From: a virus
Direction: 5' to 3' (one strand)
Virus record (IMG/VR): IMGVR_UViG_3300042691_032331
Location: 1-64,000 of that record
Length of the DNA stretch: 64,000 bases
Each line of letters begins with the position of its first letter. Positions within the stretch are counted from its first letter, which is position 1. Shown here piece by piece: positions 23,899 through 32,629 of the stretch. The position numbers and the translations under genes are program-made. The notes under the pieces are model-generated. The model searched no databases. It was given only the letters and a program-made list of their open reading frames with translations, and was not told where the DNA came from.

Positions 23899-24348
23899 TC
23901 ACTTTTGCAATATCGCCCAAACTTTTTCTTTTTCAATAATTTCGGCTTCAAGTTCACGATATCTTTTTGACAACTCTTTTAACTCTTCCCAACGTTCTTC
24001 GAGTTCAGTATTAGGATGTAGAATTGCTAATCTTTCTTCAATCTTATCCAATAACTTCATTACATCCTTGCCATCTACTATAAGATTTCCTTTAATTTCT
24101 GCATCTGATTGTACTACTAAACTTGTACCTGATAAAGCATTTTGCCAAGCACCATTTGTGGTATAACTGTATGATAGGTTAGGAGTAGTATTTGGTTGAA
24201 TATGAACATGTGTGCTTGCCGAACCGCCTGGGTAGCCACCACCATACGTTCCTGCGCTGCCACCACCGCCACCACCACCGGATTGTATTGTATATACTGC
24301 TGAAGAAGAAGATAATGCTGGTATTGTTACTGTGATTGGTTTACTCAT
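23899..24348 (-). CDS. Gly-rich and coiled-coil protein (149 aa)
   Basis: A poly-Gly segment (about 25-45, with a nine-Gly/Ser run) is followed by a Thr/Ser/Asn-rich zone, AEIKGNLIVDGKDV, and a C-terminal coiled coil (LLDKIEERLAIL, WEELKELSKRYREL). This suggests a structural or oligomeric virion component. SD GAGGG. Its start overlaps the AbrB-like gene stop. Confidence 0.65.
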   Translation of the reverse strand: MSKPITVTIPALSSSSAVYTIQSGGGGGGGSAGTYGGGYPGGSASTHVHIQPNTTPNLSYSYTTNGAWQNALSGTSLVVQSDAEIKGNLIVDGKDVMKLLDKIEERLAILHPNTELEERWEELKELSKRYRELEAEIIEKEKVWAILQK

Positions 24349-24527
24349 GTATTTGCCCTCGTAAATACATAGTTCCCCTTGTCATCTAGACTAATTTCAA
24401 TTTGATCGCCATCCTTCCAATCTAATGCTTTTACTAAATTAGGTGGAATGGGTATTAATAAATCACCATTTTCGTCTTGTTGTGAAATTACTTCGTATGA
24501 AGTGTAACTGGAACTATGTTGTTTCAT
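24345..24527 (-). CDS. AbrB/SpoVT-like small DNA-binding protein
   Basis: The 60-residue protein carries a swapped-hairpin core: DENGDLLIPIPPNLVKALDW then KDGDQIEISLDD and GNYVFTRAN. It resembles the N-terminal domain of the 8203 gene. Probably a dimeric regulator. Confidence 0.7.
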   Translation of the reverse strand: MKQHSSSYTSYEVISQQDENGDLLIPIPPNLVKALDWKDGDQIEISLDDKGNYVFTRANT

Positions 24528-24574
24528 TTTAAATAAGTCATATTACTTAGTCAACAACATAGTTGTCCAAATAT

Positions 24575-25492
24575 TTACCATGCTTTGCATGACCAATATC
24601 TTGCCTTCCAACGAGGACCTGGATTCTCACAGCGATGGCGTGCTCTAAAACTCTTACGGCGTTTCGGATTAGATTTTTTAATTTTCATATTCTTGTCACC
24701 AAAGTTAACCTTAACTACTTTACCATTTGGTTTACGAACATATACTTTTGATTTTTTAACATCACCCGCCATTGGCTTACCAAGTGGCACCTTACGACCT
24801 TGATATTCTGCTTCATCCAAATCATCTTCTCTGAACAACATAGACATATCAGTATCAGGAGTTACACTATCTATTCTAGTATCATATTGTAATCCACGTG
24901 CTTTTTTATCTCTTTCCCATTGATATCTATCAATTGGATTCATTTGACTAATTGGAGTACCTTTTGAACTTTGCTGCGGTACCTTAGGTTGAATAGGCTG
25001 TATTGGTTGAATACCGGCACGCCTTTTCATCTGATCAATGTCTTGCTCTAAATCATCTTCTGTAGTTTCATACATACTTGATTCATCTTCTAATTGATCA
25101 ATCATTTTAGCGATTACAGTTTTATAAGTAATTTCGTTTGGTGGATTTTTAAATGTGTGACCACGTTCTTGATTCTTCCCCATAACACGAACAGTTCTTG
25201 TTTCTGGGTTATATCTGATTTTAAATCCACCATGTACCCATTCACCATGCGTACCCGGTAATGATCCTTCATTCATTTCTTCACTCTCAATAAGAATGTC
25301 ATTAATTTCGAGTAAATTTAGTATTGTTTCATCTGCTTCGACAATTACACCATCATCAGTAAAACCTACTATTCCGGTTTCAATTACAAAGTGCTCGTTA
25401 AGTTCGATATCAAAGCTATCGTGTAAATCTATAGTATCGTCGGGTAATACCCCACTTTCTACTAAAGTAATCAATTTTTTCATTTCAGACAT
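24575..25492 (-). CDS. Phage protein with basic Cys-containing C-terminal domain (305 aa)
   Basis: The N-terminal half is acidic (about 10-95). The middle is Pro/Gln-rich. The last 80 residues (KSKVYVRKPNGKVVKVNFGD then SFRARHRC, NPGPRW, YWSCKAW) match a domain that recurs at the C-terminus of proteins in aquatic T4-like phages, probably DUF5872, and is often linked to the head or scaffold. Two Cys and His may bind metal. Late promoter and SD CGGAG. Function not certain. Confidence 0.7.
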   Translation of the reverse strand: MSEMKKLITLVESGVLPDDTIDLHDSFDIELNEHFVIETGIVGFTDDGVIVEADETILNLLEINDILIESEEMNEGSLPGTHGEWVHGGFKIRYNPETRTVRVMGKNQERGHTFKNPPNEITYKTVIAKMIDQLEDESSMYETTEDDLEQDIDQMKRRAGIQPIQPIQPKVPQQSSKGTPISQMNPIDRYQWERDKKARGLQYDTRIDSVTPDTDMSMLFREDDLDEAEYQGRKVPLGKPMAGDVKKSKVYVRKPNGKVVKVNFGDKNMKIKKSNPKRRKSFRARHRCENPGPRWKARYWSCKAW

Positions 25493-25511
25493 AGTTAACT
25501 CCGTGTATTCT

Positions 25512-26114
25512 TTATTTATTCAAAAAAGGTCTGTAAATTTCTTCTAGTCTAGCTATGGTACTATCTGTGTTCATCCAACGATGTAATACCCCTATACCAC
25601 CTTTTGCTTCCCATGCATTTATGTATTTCTTAAAATCATCGACAAGCACATTAGGATGTCCTCCCTTAAGTGCGTATTTGTCTTTTTGTCCGTCAAATAT
25701 TGCTGGTAAGTTTGGGTTATGTTTCATAAGCCATTCTTGTTTACCTTCAATACTTGCTTTAGTAACTATTTTTTCTTTATCTTCAGGGGTTGACCTTAGG
25801 GGAGCAGATAATATAGTACAGGGTATATTGTTTGATTTTATCCAGTTCATAAGTTCAGCAAATCCGTCTAGTACAGGTAAACTAGCAAAGAAACGATATA
25901 CGAATTTAGGACCTTCGTCTTGTAACATTTTGATTGACTGTTCACGATGTTCTTTATCACCGATCTCTTTATAACGCTCTATTGGTGTTCCTGTTTTAGT
26001 CCCATGCCAACGTGCCCATTGAGTGAAGAAGTCTGCTTGTACTCCATCCATATCCAAATATAACATTGGTATCTTATTTGTAAGGTTTTGTTGGGTGACT
26101 TCGAATATTTTCAT
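25512..26114 (-). CDS. HAD-like 5'(3')-deoxyribonucleotidase
   Basis: The 200-residue HAD protein has motif I LYLDMDGVQADF, motif II ILSAPL and a late VLVDDFKKYINAWE (acidic motif IV). This matches NT5C-type nucleotidases that remove phosphate from (d)NMPs. It may adjust nucleotide pools during replication. Overlaps the upstream gene by 41 nt. Confidence 0.8.
   Translation of the reverse strand: MKIFEVTQQNLTNKIPMLYLDMDGVQADFFTQWARWHGTKTGTPIERYKEIGDKEHREQSIKMLQDEGPKFVYRFFASLPVLDGFAELMNWIKSNNIPCTILSAPLRSTPEDKEKIVTKASIEGKQEWLMKHNPNLPAIFDGQKDKYALKGGHPNVLVDDFKKYINAWEAKGGIGVLHRWMNTDSTIARLEEIYRPFLNK
25513..25519 (-). promoter_or_regulatory. T4-type late promoter element, SD type
   Basis: Minus-strand ATAAATAAAG, 20 nt before the ATG at 25492. 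A TAA within AATAAATAAA is the stop of the upstream HAD gene. Confidence 0.6.
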
Positions 26115-26247
26115 AATCTTCTCTTTTTAATGTCTCGTAGAACTTAATTATATCTTCCAAATTGTATCTAAGTCTATGGCAAATTTGTTCAGCAGAATAC
26201 CCATGCTCATACATTCTTTTTATAAGTTTGTAGTTTGGCTTCTTCAT
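26074..26247 (-). CDS. Small HTH-like protein (57 aa)
   Basis: The ATG at 26247 follows GTGAGG. The sequence LIKRMYEHGYSAEQICHRLR then EDIIKFYETLK fits a helix-turn-helix, suggesting DNA binding. It overlaps the genes on either side in other frames. Confidence 0.55.
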   Translation of the reverse strand: MKKPNYKLIKRMYEHGYSAEQICHRLRYNLEDIIKFYETLKREDYENIRSHPTKPYK

Positions 26248-26371
26248 ATTCCTCACCGAAGTAGTCTATAATTAGGAACCCAACAATAGATAGTGTGATA
26301 CCAAAAATGTCACCCAATGACATAGATAACGTTATAAAAAACAAAAATAATGCTATAATAAAATATCTCAT
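26207..26371 (-). CDS. Small membrane protein (54 aa)
   Basis: Two hydrophobic stretches (FIIALFLFFITLSMSLG and IFGITLSIVGFLIIDYF) indicate a hairpin in the membrane, followed by an acidic/basic tail. It overlaps the next gene by 41 nt in another frame. No clear SD; moderately confident. Confidence 0.45.
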   Translation of the reverse strand: MRYFIIALFLFFITLSMSLGDIFGITLSIVGFLIIDYFGEEYEEAKLQTYKKNV

Positions 26372-26375
26372 AACA

Positions 26376-27167
26376 CTATTTAACTATATTTTTAGGCTCG
26401 CAATCTATCCATTTAAGATTATTATAATGCTCATATGGCCAAGTCCCTTTAGGTAATAAGCAGACTCCTAATTCAGGGCGGTGTTCTATTCTTATTTCAA
26501 CTACAGCCCAAAGTAACCAAATGCTATAAAGTAAAAATGTTGTTACTATACCATATTTCCATGCATGACATTTAATATGTTCTTTTCTTCTACGGATTCG
26601 TGCAGCAATCTCTCTTTCACGTTTCATTTCAATTGCTATTGCACCGGCTTGTTCCTTGCCAACCCTTTTCATCATTTCTTCTACTTCAGTCCATAATGCA
26701 CCTAATTCAGGAGGACTGTTGTAGACCATAATCTCACGTAATTCTTTGCTCATTGCTTCCAATTGCTTTTTGAGTAGAACACGTTGTAAGGCACGCCTAC
26801 CTAAACTATCTGTGCCATGGTATACTTCATTTTTACTACGGCGTTCTTCTTCCTCAAGAACAGCCATACATTTATAGAAGTTGTCAAAGTATGCACCAAG
26901 GTTATTACCAATTTCAGTGTAGATATTTGTAGTTTCACCGTCTTGCTTATTAAGTGCAATGATACGATTTTTTTCTGCAATGAATTGATTTTTTTCTGCA
27001 ACCGTAGGTTCTTTGTTTTTAAACTTTTTATGAAATTGGTCGTCAAGGTCTTGAAGAACATCTTTAATGTCTCCGGCAGCCCCTTTAATGTCTTTGTAAA
27101 GTTTACAACCTTCTTTTACAAGTTTTACAGCACCATTAGCTAACGCAAACAGCGTTAATGGATCCAT
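26376..27167 (-). CDS. Membrane-anchored coiled-coil protein (263 aa)
   Basis: The N-terminal 190 residues are helical and charged, with likely coiled coil (AEKNQFIAEKNRIIALNK; LLKKQLEAMSKELREI). One transmembrane segment (GIVTTFLLYSIWLLWAVV, about 210-227) precedes a short C-terminal domain with two Cys (GVCLLPKGTWPYEHYN, then DCEP), probably periplasmic and disulfide-linked. Such proteins recur in marine T4-like phages; role unknown. SD AAAGGA. Confidence 0.7.
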   Translation of the reverse strand: MDPLTLFALANGAVKLVKEGCKLYKDIKGAAGDIKDVLQDLDDQFHKKFKNKEPTVAEKNQFIAEKNRIIALNKQDGETTNIYTEIGNNLGAYFDNFYKCMAVLEEEERRSKNEVYHGTDSLGRRALQRVLLKKQLEAMSKELREIMVYNSPPELGALWTEVEEMMKRVGKEQAGAIAIEMKREREIAARIRRRKEHIKCHAWKYGIVTTFLLYSIWLLWAVVEIRIEHRPELGVCLLPKGTWPYEHYNNLKWIDCEPKNIVK

Positions 27168-27212
27168 TTAACTTATGTCCTTTCTAAGGATCTTATTATT
27201 ATATTTTTATTT

Positions 27213-27776
27213 TTATTTTATAAATGGCATCCACATCCAAATGCCTTGACTCATTAATAAAAAGCCAATTACACTCACGCCAATACTAGCCCAAAACATT
27301 GACATACTAACTGCTAATATACTAGCAGATAATAATACAATTGCTAACTGATAACTTGTACCAGCGAATGTCATCCATGGACCATGTTTTTTAGCAAGAT
27401 CACGTTCTTCTTCTAACGCTTTTGCTTTAGCAAATAATTCTTTTTTGCCTTCGCCTTTTTCAGGCTCACTTTCATAGCGTTCAATTTTTGCTTTTAATTT
27501 TTCTGCCTTTGCTTTGTCACCTCTTGCAATGGCGTCATCAAGACTCATTTCTGCTAATGTTTGTTTAATACTTTTTGCTTGATAAAATGACCATACGTCA
27601 TTAGCCTTAATAGTATTGTTTAATACTTTGCTACTAAAACTATTTGCCATATAGGTGTTAACAGCTAGTAATAAAGCTATTACAGTAATGACCCAACCCG
27701 CTTTATCTTTGATTTGTGCTTCAGCTTCACTTCGAGTTAGTACTTTACCCGTTACTTTATCTATCATTTGTTTCAT
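27213..27776 (-). CDS. Three-helix membrane protein with charged loop (187 aa)
   Basis: Transmembrane segments lie at about 28-48 (WVITVIALLLAVNTYMAN), 135-155 and 160-182. The long central loop is Lys/Glu-rich coiled coil (DDAIARGDKAKAEKLKAKIE). It follows SD GGAG. With the 26376 gene it may form an envelope complex. Confidence 0.68.
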   Translation of the reverse strand: MKQMIDKVTGKVLTRSEAEAQIKDKAGWVITVIALLLAVNTYMANSFSSKVLNNTIKANDVWSFYQAKSIKQTLAEMSLDDAIARGDKAKAEKLKAKIERYESEPEKGEGKKELFAKAKALEEERDLAKKHGPWMTFAGTSYQLAIVLLSASILAVSMSMFWASIGVSVIGFLLMSQGIWMWMPFIK

Positions 27777-27896
27777 TTTAGCTCCTCGTTTTTATTATTA
27801 TATGTTATAAAATATTAGTATATTTTAAAGTAATACACTATAATTTGATTTATATCAATCTAAATATATTTATCAAGTCCACAGGAACCTACCCCC

Positions 27897-28352
27897 ATGA
27901 AGTACGCTATTGCTCTTTTACTTGCAATTTTTTGCACTACAACTTTCTCACGTGAAAGTTTTGTTTTAGAATTTATTGATAATTCTAGTGTCGTATATAA
28001 ACCGGACGATTGGGTACAAATATCTGAGGAAGAAAACTTCTATTTTTCTCTTAATAAAACTCCTGAACTTTTACAAGATAAAGTATATAGAGTTCATAGT
28101 ATGGTTGAGTTCAAAGTTGAAGAAGAATATACTCAACTTAAGGCACCTGTAAAACGTATTTTTAGCTATGGAATTATGGATTGCTCTAACGCTATATTTC
28201 ATTTAATGGGTGATTTTTATGTAGACAAAAATAACGAAATTGTCTTTTCATCGCAATCACAAATAGGCTCAAATCAGATTGAATTATTAACTCCTAATAC
28301 TTCACGAAATCTAGCATACAAGAAAGTATGCACCTATAATAGTGAAGCATAA
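27897..28352 (+). CDS. Secreted hypothetical protein (151 aa)
   Basis: The first 20 residues (MKYAIALLLAIFCTTTFS) form a signal peptide. The mature part is beta-rich, with MDCSN and KVCTYNSE near the end giving two Cys for a disulfide. It is probably periplasmic. It resembles short bacterial surface-adhesion-like or stress proteins, but no family is assigned. Confidence 0.68.
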   Translation: MKYAIALLLAIFCTTTFSRESFVLEFIDNSSVVYKPDDWVQISEEENFYFSLNKTPELLQDKVYRVHSMVEFKVEEEYTQLKAPVKRIFSYGIMDCSNAIFHLMGDFYVDKNNEIVFSSQSQIGSNQIELLTPNTSRNLAYKKVCTYNSEA

Positions 28353-28355
28353 ATA
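28349..28355 (+). promoter_or_regulatory. T4-type late promoter element, SD type
   Basis: ATAAATA, overlapping the stop of the secreted protein gene, 16 nt before the ATG at 28372 with SD AAAGGAG. Confidence 0.6.
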
Positions 28356-28371
28356 TTACAAAGGAGTTTTT

Positions 28372-28584
28372 ATGACTGACGTTGAGAATGTAATATATAG
28401 GATGAAGAATATCCGTCAATTTATAGTTACTGTAGATTTACCGGATACATTTCAATTAAATGGTATAATGCCGTTTGACGTTAAAATAAGAAAAAATAAA
28501 GGTTGGTTTAAAGTATACGCACTCACACTTGAAGAAGCACAAGAAAAAGTAAATGAATTTGTAAACAAATTATCCTCAGAGTAG
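28372..28584 (+). CDS. Hypothetical protein (70 aa)
   Basis: The ATG at 28372 has a strong SD. The protein has strands (QFIVTVDLPD, PFDVKIRKNKGWFKVYA) and a C-terminal helix (LEEAQEKVNEFVN). Similar in layout to the small early proteins. Function unknown. Confidence 0.7.
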   Translation: MTDVENVIYRMKNIRQFIVTVDLPDTFQLNGIMPFDVKIRKNKGWFKVYALTLEEAQEKVNEFVNKLSSE

Positions 28585-28592
28585 TACCCCTG

Positions 28593-28610
28593 CCCCGTAA
28601 GGGGTTTTTT
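28593..28610 (+). terminator. Short intrinsic terminator
   Basis: CCCC-GTAA-GGGG followed by six T. The 4-bp stem is short but GC-only. Confidence 0.65.
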
Positions 28611-28624
28611 AATGGAGATAGAAA

Positions 28625-28774
28625 ATGAGCTGGTTTAGAACAACTAAAACAAAGACAGTCCATAAGTATCAGAAAAACATGGAAGTTCGTAAAATTAACG
28701 AATCTAAAGAAATTAAAGCAAAAGATAATACACAAAAACGCACAGTATTAAAAGATCAACAATCAATTAAATAA
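28625..28774 (+). CDS. Short basic protein (49 aa)
   Basis: It starts after TGGAGATAGAAA and is rich in Lys, Gln and Thr (TTKTKTVHKYQKN; KEIKAKDNTQKR). It is likely disordered or helical and nucleic-acid binding. An intrinsic terminator follows. Confidence 0.55.
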   Translation: MSWFRTTKTKTVHKYQKNMEVRKINESKEIKAKDNTQKRTVLKDQQSIK

Positions 28775-28778
28775 TTTA

Positions 28779-28800
28779 TGTAGATTTTATCTACATTTTT
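28779..28800 (+). terminator. Intrinsic terminator
   Basis: TGTAGA-TTTTA-TCTACA followed by five T, directly after the 28625 gene. Confidence 0.75.
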
Positions 28801-28816
28801 AGATTGTGAAATTAAA

Positions 28817-28894
28817 ATGAATTTGGGGGAATTCACTAAAATTCTTTATGTTTTGGGTATTTGGTTTTTAATTTATTCTTTGGTTTTCTTTTAG
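28817..28894 (+). CDS. Transmembrane miniprotein (25 aa)
   Basis: A 25-residue ORF with one hydrophobic helix (ILYVLGIWFLIYSLVFF). No SD is clear. It is listed because a second membrane ORF follows closely. Low confidence. Confidence 0.3.
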   Translation: MNLGEFTKILYVLGIWFLIYSLVFF

Positions 28895-28903
28895 ATACTC
28901 TAA

Positions 28904-29089
28904 ATGAACATCCTTAAAATCTCAATTCAATCAGTTTTGTCGCTTCTTGAAATTTATGGGATTATTAGAGTTATCATTATAATGTCTTTAATTCTCAGTT
29001 ATATAATTTTTCCTGATTTAAGTGGAATGGTTCTAAATACAATATTGAACTTTTTTTCAATTCCAACTTATAGCACATTAATAACATGA
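28904..29089 (+). CDS. Small membrane protein (61 aa)
   Basis: Two hydrophobic segments (SVLSLLEIYGIIRVIIIMSL and LILSYIIFPDL/ILNFFSI). Its stop overlaps the start of the first Gly-rich gene (ACATGA). No SD; may be a leader or a small membrane component. Confidence 0.45.
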   Translation: MNILKISIQSVLSLLEIYGIIRVIIIMSLILSYIIFPDLSGMVLNTILNFFSIPTYSTLIT

Positions 29090-30102
29090 CTATTTCAATA
29101 AGCGGCGGAGTAACTTTTTCTCCTGGCTACTCAGTTTTAGTAGACGCCAGTGAGACACCTACCGGTAGCCAGCAAGCATACACTACAGCAGGAACTTATA
29201 CATTTGTGGTACCTGAGGGTGTTACTAGTATATCAGTTGTTACTATAGGTGGCGGTGGTAGTGGTAAATCAGGTCAAACAGGCAATACAGGACCCGCAGG
29301 TAACGTATCACTAGGAGGTGGAGGAGGTGGACTAGCCTTTGTTAATAATATACCTGTTACACCCGGTGCAAGTTACACAGTTGTAGTTGGAGCAGGTGGA
29401 GTTGGTTCTAAGGTAGAAGGTGGTGGACAAGCAGGTCAAGATAGTTATTTTAAACCAGTTTCAGGCTCTAACATAGCAATAGGATATGGAGGAGGATTCA
29501 ATTCTTCAAATACAAATCCTTCATGTCAAGACCCGAGTCCAGGTGGCACTTATTTCGCAAGCACAAGTTTTGGCACATATGGTGGAGGAAATGGAGGAGC
29601 CGGAGGAATCGTTTCAAGCGGTCTAAATGGATCAGGTACAGGTGGTGGAGGAGCCGGAGGATATTCAGGTAATGGCGGTCAAGGTGGAGAAACAGGATTT
29701 GCAGGCAGCGCCGGCGCTGGAGGTGGTGGCGGAGGTGGTGGTGGTTTTAGCTCAACGACACTTTTCGCCGGAGGTGGTGGCGGAGGTGGCGGAGGCACCG
29801 GTATTTTAGGAGAAGGTAGTAATGGCTCCGGCGGCACTTATACAGCACAGAATACTAATGTTGATGGCGGTGGTGGTGGCTCCGGTGGTTTCAGTGGTAC
29901 AACTGGTAATACAAGTAATAATGGTGGAGTTGCTGGCTCAGGTGGATCATACGGAGGCGGTGGCGGAGGAGCCAATAATTGGGACCAAGTTTTCAAAGGT
30001 GGAAATAACGGTACATCGGGTAATGGTGGTGTAGGGGCAGTTAGAATAATATGGCCTGGAACAACAAGACAGTTCCCCTCAACAAATACAGGTGACTTAT
30101 AA
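29086..30102 (+). CDS. Gly-rich tail adhesin-like protein, copy 1 (338 aa)
   Basis: A short N-terminal adaptor (FSPGYSVLVDAS) leads into a GTYTFVVPEGVTSISVVTIG strand, then long poly-Gly loops with GGGGGGFSS-type runs (about 190-290), and the end GAVRIIWPGTTRQFPSTNT. This layout matches Gly-rich (DUF2793/gp38-like) adhesin tips in which poly-Gly-II sheets display variable loops. Likely receptor-binding. First of three tandem paralogues linked by TAATG. Confidence 0.75.
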   Translation: MTISISGGVTFSPGYSVLVDASETPTGSQQAYTTAGTYTFVVPEGVTSISVVTIGGGGSGKSGQTGNTGPAGNVSLGGGGGGLAFVNNIPVTPGASYTVVVGAGGVGSKVEGGGQAGQDSYFKPVSGSNIAIGYGGGFNSSNTNPSCQDPSPGGTYFASTSFGTYGGGNGGAGGIVSSGLNGSGTGGGGAGGYSGNGGQGGETGFAGSAGAGGGGGGGGGFSSTTLFAGGGGGGGGGTGILGEGSNGSGGTYTAQNTNVDGGGGGSGGFSGTTGNTSNNGGVAGSGGSYGGGGGGANNWDQVFKGGNNGTSGNGGVGAVRIIWPGTTRQFPSTNTGDL

Positions 30103-31103
30103 TGCCAGGATTTACTTTTTCTCCGGGAATGACAGTAATAGGTGGGCTTAGTTTTAACAATACAGCCGTAATACAAGGTCAACAAGAATACACTACGGCT
30201 GGAACCTTTACTTGGACAGCTCCAGCTGGCGTTACTAGCGTATGTGTAGTATGCGTAGGTGGAGGCGGTGGTGGAGCTGGTGCTGAAGGTGGCGGTGGTG
30301 GAGGCGGTGGTCTTGGTTATAAGAACAACATTGCTGTAACCCCTGGTAATAATTATACTGTTGTAGTAGGAGTAGGAGGCACTAACGGTACTGATGGTAT
30401 AGCAGGTGGTAATGGTGGTGACAGTTACTTTATTAATACATCAACTGTTAAAGGTGGTGGAGGCAGTGGAGGAAATGTATCTACTGCTACAAGTAGTGCA
30501 ATCGCTACAGGTGGCGCCGGAGGAACGTACACCGGAGATGGTGGCGGCAACGGTGGTTTAGGCGGAACTAACTATGATAGTTCTACTAACTTTTCTGGTG
30601 GTCAAGGTGGCGGAGGTGGTGGTGCCGGTGGCTACAGCGGAAACGGTGGGCGTGGAGGTGATGGTTCTGCAACATCAACACCAGGTACGGCAGCTACAGC
30701 AGGCGCCGGCGGCGGGGGCGGCGGCGGTGGGGCTGGTACAGGCATCGCCGGAAATGGTAATGGAACTGGAGCAGGAGCTGGTGGTGGTGGCGTAGGGTTA
30801 TTAGGACAAGGAACCAATGGTTCTGCAGGTACAACTACGGTAGGAACACCGGGAGACGGAACACCAGGAGGTGGTGGTTCAAATGGAGCTACAGGCGGTG
30901 ATAATACTAATAACTTCATAGGTGGTCAGGTCGGTGGTGACGGTGGCGCATATGGAGGCGGTGGTGGTGGTTCTAATGGTAGATGGAATGCTGAGGGTGT
31001 TAGTCCTACTAACAGGCCCGGTGGTACAGGAGGAGTTGGTGCAGTAAGAATTATATGGGGTTCTGGTCGTTCGTTCCCGTCAACTAATACAGGTAATGTA
31101 TAA
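30102..31103 (+). CDS. Gly-rich tail adhesin-like protein, copy 2 (333 aa)
   Basis: Same plan as copy 1: FTFSPGMTVIGG, TFTWTAPAGVTSVCVVCVGG, poly-Gly loops, and GAVRIIWGSGRSFPSTNT. Loop sequences differ strongly while the ends are conserved, the pattern expected for diversifying receptor-binding loops. Start and stop overlap its neighbours. Confidence 0.75.
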   Translation: MPGFTFSPGMTVIGGLSFNNTAVIQGQQEYTTAGTFTWTAPAGVTSVCVVCVGGGGGGAGAEGGGGGGGGLGYKNNIAVTPGNNYTVVVGVGGTNGTDGIAGGNGGDSYFINTSTVKGGGGSGGNVSTATSSAIATGGAGGTYTGDGGGNGGLGGTNYDSSTNFSGGQGGGGGGAGGYSGNGGRGGDGSATSTPGTAATAGAGGGGGGGGAGTGIAGNGNGTGAGAGGGGVGLLGQGTNGSAGTTTVGTPGDGTPGGGGSNGATGGDNTNNFIGGQVGGDGGAYGGGGGGSNGRWNAEGVSPTNRPGGTGGVGAVRIIWGSGRSFPSTNTGNV

Positions 31104-32335
31104 TGGCAATACAAATTAATAATATTCAAATGACCGGTAGTGGTGCAAGTGTGTTTGGTAGTAATATCACAACACCCGGAGCTCCAACAATCGGTACAGC
31201 AACCCGTTATGGTTCTTTAGGCACTCAAGTGTCTGTCAGCTTCACTGGAACTTCAGATGCAGGTGGCGCAACTATTTTATACTATGAAGTAACTTCGAAT
31301 CCTGGTAATATTACAGCAACAGGCACAGGATCTCCTATCATTGTGTCTGGATTAACACAAGGAACATCATATACTTTTACAGTTCGTGCAGTAAATGTTT
31401 TAGGTGCAGGAACACCAAGTGCAGCAAGCAACAGCGTCACACCTGATATAAATGCAGGATCAGCAGCATTTACTTCTACTGGTAGCACAACATGGGTAGT
31501 TCCAGTTGGTGTTAGTTCTATATCTGTGGTTTGTATAGGTGGTGGAGGCGGTGGAGCAGCATTAAGAGTACCAGCTACAGGCGGTTACAGATCAGGCGGC
31601 GGCGGTGGAGGCGGCGCACTTGTTTACCTTAATAATATTAGTGTTACAGCAGGAGAAACATATACAGTCGTAGTAGGTAGCGGTGGTAATGGAGGTGCTG
31701 CAGGATCAAGTTTTGGAACAGGTAATACAGGTGGGAATTCGTATATATCGACATTTGTTGGTAATAGTTTAGTAACAGGCGCTAAAGGTGGCGAAGGTGG
31801 TACTTGGATAGGACAGACAGGTTATGCTGGCGCTATGTCAGGTGCAAGCTTTGATGGTTTAGGAGGAGGTGGCGCCGGCGGAAATGGACAAGCTAATACT
31901 TCTAATCTTATGTCAGGTGCAGCAGGTGGCGGCGGTGCTGGTGGATATGGTGGCTACGGGGGCGATGGAGCTACGTTCACATCAGCATGGGTAGTTGGCA
32001 CTGCCGGAGCAAACGGCGGTGGTGGAGGTGGTGGTTATACTCATACTGGTACAGTCACCGGTGGTGGTGGTGGCGGTGGTACTGGTATAAACGGAGAGGG
32101 AAGTAATGGTAGTGCTGGAAATTCAGGCACAAGTGATAGTGGTGGTAAAGGCGGCTCTGGTGGAAGTGATGGACAAGGAAATGATGGTTCAATAGCCGGC
32201 GGCGCATATGGTGGTGGAGGCGCAGGTGCTCGTTCTGCAAGTATACGAGGTGGTGACGGTGCAGGTGGAGCAGTTAGAATTGTATGGGGCAATTCAACGG
32301 TAACAAAATCATTCCCCTCAACTAATGTTGGTTAA
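31103..32335 (+). CDS. Gly-rich adhesin-like protein with fibronectin III domain, copy 3 (410 aa)
   Basis: After an N-terminal adaptor, residues about 25-115 form a fibronectin type III domain (PGAPTIGTATRYGS; TILYYEVTSNPG; GTSYTFTVRAVNVLGAGTPS). The rest follows copies 1 and 2: TTWVVPVGVSSISVVCIGG, poly-Gly loops, GAVRIVWGNS and KSFPSTNVG. Fn3 domains in phage tails often bind cell-surface sugars. Confidence 0.78.
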   Translation: MAIQINNIQMTGSGASVFGSNITTPGAPTIGTATRYGSLGTQVSVSFTGTSDAGGATILYYEVTSNPGNITATGTGSPIIVSGLTQGTSYTFTVRAVNVLGAGTPSAASNSVTPDINAGSAAFTSTGSTTWVVPVGVSSISVVCIGGGGGGAALRVPATGGYRSGGGGGGGALVYLNNISVTAGETYTVVVGSGGNGGAAGSSFGTGNTGGNSYISTFVGNSLVTGAKGGEGGTWIGQTGYAGAMSGASFDGLGGGGAGGNGQANTSNLMSGAAGGGGAGGYGGYGGDGATFTSAWVVGTAGANGGGGGGGYTHTGTVTGGGGGGGTGINGEGSNGSAGNSGTSDSGGKGGSGGSDGQGNDGSIAGGAYGGGGAGARSASIRGGDGAGGAVRIVWGNSTVTKSFPSTNVG

Positions 32336-32629
32336 ATGAAAAAAATATTATATACTTTATTATTGGTACCTTCACTAGGCTTTAGTGAAGAAATTGTTTC
32401 ATTCAGTGGTATATGTGATGATACAAAAATTCTTTTTGATAAAATAAAAGAATATAAAGAAAGCCCAATAGCTTTGGGAGAGATGACAGGGCTAGAGAAA
32501 GCTAAATTTAGTTTATGGATGAATCCTAAAACTAAAACTTGGACAATTGTTTATACTAAAGATAAACAAAGTTGTGTGGTTGGAGTTGGTGAAAAACTTA
32601 AAGTAATCTCACCTAATCCTAACATGTGA
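32336..32629 (+). CDS. Secreted hypothetical protein (97 aa)
   Basis: A signal peptide (MKKILYTLLLVPSLGFS) is followed by a soluble part with two Cys (GICDDTKIL; QSCVVGVG). It starts directly after the third adhesin, so is probably co-expressed with the tail genes. It overlaps the end of the convergent gene by 11 bp. Confidence 0.65.
   Translation: MKKILYTLLLVPSLGFSEEIVSFSGICDDTKILFDKIKEYKESPIALGEMTGLEKAKFSLWMNPKTKTWTIVYTKDKQSCVVGVGEKLKVISPNPNM

Noticed and set aside
29600-32240. Repetitive GGTGG/GGCGG tracts that might look like a DNA repeat array or CRISPR
   Set aside because: Period is three and in frame with Gly codons; no constant repeat-spacer structure. It is coding low complexity.
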